Source: Actinomycetes bacterium
Lineage (GTDB): Bacteria; Actinomycetota; Actinomycetes; Actinomycetales; Dermatophilaceae
Assembly (NCBI GenBank): GCA_029778715.1
Contig: JAKOPT010000087.1
Location: 1-62,536, forward strand
DNA: 62,536 nucleotides
Direction of reading: 5' to 3'
In this document: positions 60,146 to 62,536 of the stretch, piece after piece
Layout of the letters: the number at the start of each line of letters is the position of its first letter
Numbering within the stretch: the stretch's first letter is position 1
Translations under genes and position numbers: made by a program
Notes under the pieces: generated by a model
Seen by the model: only the letters and a program-made list of their open reading frames with translations
What the model was told of the DNA's origin: nothing
Database searches by the model: none

Positions 60146-61498
60146 TCAGTCGGCGGTGCTTTCGCGTGCAGCTTTGCGAATCTGTGCTGAATGGTGCTGC
60201 GCGCCGATGGTCAGCAGTTGAGAAACGGCTGCCCCTCCCGAAGGCGTCTGAAGCCCGGAAACAACGGCCGCGGCACTCTGCCTTCCGCTCGACGTCAGGA
60301 CCTGCGACAGGATTGTCACGACTCCCTCAGGTGCGCGGTCTGCAGCGACCAACCTACTCAGTCCATTGAGCGCCGCGTCACGTACGCTCTCGTTCTCGTC
60401 ACCCGCTAGTGCGAGAAGGAGCTCGGACTCTGCCTTGTCTCCGAAACGTCCGATGATCCGTGCACTTGCGGCACGGTGAACGGTGTCACCGCCAAGGAGG
60501 TCTCGTATCAAGGGTTCGCGCGAGGCCTCATCTACGAGGGCTCCGAGCACTTCGGCGGCGAGGCCCCGGATATCCTCGTCGTCATCCAAGAGCGTCCGCA
60601 CTGGCTTTCGGTTCCGAAGAGCTGACACGGGTTCCACAAGTTGTGTCTTGATTGGGTCGGCAAGCGTCGCTCCATGTACAGCGAGAACGTGCAATGCGCC
60701 AGACTGTTGCCGAGGTCTGACCCCGGGAGCCGTCAACAGAGCTTCGATGCGATCCCACCGCGCGCTCGAAGGGTGCCAGACACCGAGCAGAGCCAGTGCA
60801 TGGCCGGGATCGAGACCGCCGAAACCATACACCCCCTTGGCGGCAGCCTCGATGAGATCGTCGATGACGCTGCACAGTCGTTCGGCCATTGCATTGACTG
60901 CATCGGAGGGCAGCGTCCGCACGTCTTCGATGGCTTCGAAGACGAGCAACTCCCCGGCCCGGGCTCGTTGAAGGACTTGCTCGCGACTCTCGACTACCGC
61001 AGAAGCGGCGACCATCACGAAGGCCTCGCGCAGGTAGGCGGCGTCGCCGTCAGATCGGTTCGCTGCGCGTTGACGGTCACTCTCACGCCACGCGGATGCG
61101 GGAATCGCATGGATCAGGCGAGCGAGGGTCTGCGCGTCTCCGTCGTCGGTGACCGGGGGCTGGTCGAGGAAGTAGTCGATCACGTTGTGAAGGGCGACCT
61201 CGCTCAACGTCCGCACCATGGCCTTCAGCAGATCGATGATCTTGTAGAGCACGATGAATGTGGGCCGTGCCCGTTCCAGGTAGGCCTGTGGCTCTTGGAG
61301 CATTGCTAGCGCCCACGCACAGATTTCGTCGGCGCGCCCTGGTTCGAGAACGTCGCCGGCGGCCGTAAGCAGTTCGATATCTGCCCATGCGGTCGTTCGA
61401 GTCGATCGAGACAAGTCCACGCTGTTCGCCGCGATCCTCGCGGCCATCGCTGGGCCCCTGCGCACGATGTATCGAGTCGCGCGTCTAGTGCTCATGCT
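60146..61498 (-). CDS. HEAT-repeat-like helical protein next to IS256 insertion
   Basis: From ATG 61498 the product has 450 residues. The C-terminal ~200 residues form HEAT-like helical pairs (for example DEDIRGLAAEVLGALVDEAS, ENESVRDAALNGLSRLVAAD), and the N-terminal part is also helical. The open frame continues to about 61550, exactly where the IS256 terminal repeat starts, with protein-like sequence (DRVAGWLTLLRLSGD). The insertion therefore probably removed the original N-terminus, or 61498 is the true start. I see no good ribosome site at 61498. HEAT proteins bind partners; no function is claimed. Confidence 0.6.
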   Translation of the reverse strand, partial: SMSTRRATRYIVRRGPAMAARIAANSVDLSRSTRTTAWADIELLTAAGDVLEPGRADEICAWALAMLQEPQAYLERARPTFIVLYKIIDLLKAMVRTLSEVALHNVIDYFLDQPPVTDDGDAQTLARLIHAIPASAWRESDRQRAANRSDGDAAYLREAFVMVAASAVVESREQVLQRARAGELLVFEAIEDVRTLPSDAVNAMAERLCSVIDDLIEAAAKGVYGFGGLDPGHALALLGVWHPSSARWDRIEALLTAPGVRPRQQSGALHVLAVHGATLADPIKTQLVEPVSALRNRKPVRTLLDDDEDIRGLAAEVLGALVDEASREPLIRDLLGGDTVHRAASARIIGRFGDKAESELLLALAGDENESVRDAALNGLSRLVAADRAPEGVVTILSQVLTSSGRQSAAAVVSGLQTPSGGAAVSQLLTIGAQHHSAQIRKAARESTAD

Positions 61499-61552
61499 GT
61501 CGCCCGAGAGACGGAGAAGAGTCAGCCAGCCGGCAACCCTGTCGGGAGCAAT

Positions 61553-62536
61553 GATCAGAACCTGTGGATGGCCCTCGGCGGGGTGACGTGAGGGGGCGCA
61601 CCTTCCCGAGGAAGATCTGAAGTCCAAGAAGCTCTGATCAGGACCGGCGTTGGCGCGCTGGTTCGGGAAGGCGCGCTCATGCTCACCGTAGTTGACGATG
61701 CCCACGACACACATGCACCGGTCGCGGTCGGTGGGGACATGTTGGACGAGCTGGCCCGTGAAGGCGCCCGCCGGATGCTGGCGGCGGCGTTGCAGGCCGA
61801 GGTCGCCGCGTACGTCGACGCCCACATCGGCGAGGTTGATGAGCGCGGCCACCGGCTGGTGGTTCGCAACGGCAGTCACGCCCCCCGCCAGGTAGCGACC
61901 GCGGCTGGTGCGGTGTCGGTCAAGCAACCCAGAGTCAACGACAAGCGCGTCGATCCTGTGACGGGAGAACGGGTTCGGTTCGCGTCGGCGATCCTGCCGG
62001 CCTGGGCCCGCAAGTCCCCACAGGTCGCGGAGGTGCTGCCGCTGCTGTACCTGCACGGCCTGTCCAGCGGGGACTTCACCCCCGCGTTGGAGGGGTTCTT
62101 CGGGTCCGCGGCAGGCCTGTCGTCGGCCACGGTCACGAGGTTGACCCAGCAGTGGCAGGACGAGGCCCGCGCCTTCGGTTCCCGGTCGTTGGCTGAGGTC
62201 GACTACGTGTACCTATGGGTCGACGGGATCCACGTCAAGGTCCGCCTCGACACCGACAAGATCTGCCTGCTGGTGATGATCGGGGTCCGCGCCGAGGGCA
62301 CCAAGGAGCTGGTCGCCCTGGCCGACGGGTTCCGCGAGTCGGCCGAGTCGTGGGCCGACCTGCTGCGTGACTGCAAACGGCGGGGGATGCGCGCCCCGGT
62401 GCTGGCTGTCGGGGACGGTGCGTTGGGGTTCTGGAAGGCGGTCCGAGACGTGTTCCCTGACACGCGCGAGCAGCGGTGCTGGTTCCACAAGACCGGCAAT
62501 GTCCTTGCCGCACTGCCGAAGTCGGCCCACACGGGC
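61553..62536 (+). mobile_element. IS256-family element, left part (continues beyond window)
   Basis: The left terminal inverted repeat is near 61553-61576 and contains ACCTGTGGATGGC, the same 13-mer as the right end at the start of the window, in inverse orientation as expected. The element interrupts or abuts the HEAT-like gene and includes the transposase start at 61679. The window ends inside it. Confidence 0.8.
61679..62536 (+). CDS. IS256-family transposase, N-terminal 286 residues (3' end outside window)
   Basis: ATG 61679 opens a frame that runs off the window end. It has the family N-terminal region (DELAREGARRMLAAALQAEV), then catalytic D182 in LWVDGIHVKVR and D246 in VGDGALGFWKAV. 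The RCWFHKTGNVLAALPKS segment of mutator-type transposases is present. The third catalytic residue (Glu) and C-terminus lie beyond. The partial gene at base 1 could be the end of another copy. Confidence 0.92.
   Translation, partial: MLTVVDDAHDTHAPVAVGGDMLDELAREGARRMLAAALQAEVAAYVDAHIGEVDERGHRLVVRNGSHAPRQVATAAGAVSVKQPRVNDKRVDPVTGERVRFASAILPAWARKSPQVAEVLPLLYLHGLSSGDFTPALEGFFGSAAGLSSATVTRLTQQWQDEARAFGSRSLAEVDYVYLWVDGIHVKVRLDTDKICLLVMIGVRAEGTKELVALADGFRESAESWADLLRDCKRRGMRAPVLAVGDGALGFWKAVRDVFPDTREQRCWFHKTGNVLAALPKSAHTG

Overview
ORGANISM. The window is high-GC actinobacterial DNA: GTG starts are common, neighbouring genes overlap by 1-4 nt, and the families are actinobacterial (hutF/hutI with an M20 hydrolase, a fused YkoDC-type ECF transporter, SorC/GlpD, DUF4235, AbiEi-DUF559). 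A member of Micrococcales, perhaps near Intrasporangiaceae, is my guess from gene style only. I saw no tRNA, rRNA or CRISPR array. LAYOUT. (1) 1-205 is the 3' end of an IS256-type element, and 61.55-62.54 kb is the 5' part of another in the same orientation, so the window is bounded by IS256 DNA on both sides. (2) 0.53-21.7 kb is one long, tightly packed plus-strand operon of 13 genes. It encodes a secreted vWA protein with a cytoplasmic tail, a tubulin-like GTPase, a TRAFAC GTPase with zinc ribbons, a GTPase-associated protein 1 (GAP1-like), a second vWA protein, two large unrecognised proteins, two polytopic membrane proteins, three proteins with a zinc ribbon, one membrane helix and an outside domain, and a membrane-anchored PGRP-type amidase. 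I read it as an envelope-spanning NTP-dependent machine, and it is the most interesting system here. Copies of a ~100-bp element lie just outside both ends. (3) 22-53.4 kb looks like chromosomal backbone: SufR-like regulator/cupin, YbaK, histidine-degradation genes, polysaccharide deacetylase, TPP-riboswitch-controlled ykoE/ykoDC transporter, AbiEi-DUF559 gene, YdcF, MFS, SDR, SixA, S1P-lyase-like enzyme/FGGY kinase, ArsR/CDF, glpD/SorC regulator, threonine-dehydratase-like enzyme, PNPOx-like protein, P450, HPF-like protein and alkaline-phosphatase-superfamily enzyme. (4) 53.5-62.5 kb is accessory and partly decayed: ParDE, YefM-YoeB, a second YoeB remnant fused to a GNAT remnant, a frameshifted DUF3626 gene, a truncated transposase, a DUF3800/winged-helix pair, and a HEAT-like gene abutted by the right IS256 element. 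REPEATS. Three signals run through the window. The first is a strongly over-represented heptamer, GTATGCC/GGCATAC (about one per 0.5 kb in the backbone, none seen by eye from 55.6 kb to the end). The second is a family of repeats with the core ACCAATAGGTGG (13 copies at four loci, one of them inside an ABC ATPase reading frame). The third is several families of long near-perfect palindromes near gene ends. HOW THE GENES WORK TOGETHER. In the big operon the vWA protein and the zinc-ribbon/TM proteins present domains outside the membrane, while their tails, the GTPases and GAP1 sit in the cytoplasm. A tripartite logic (sensor or adaptor, NTPase switch or polymer, cell-wall effector) is plausible but untested.
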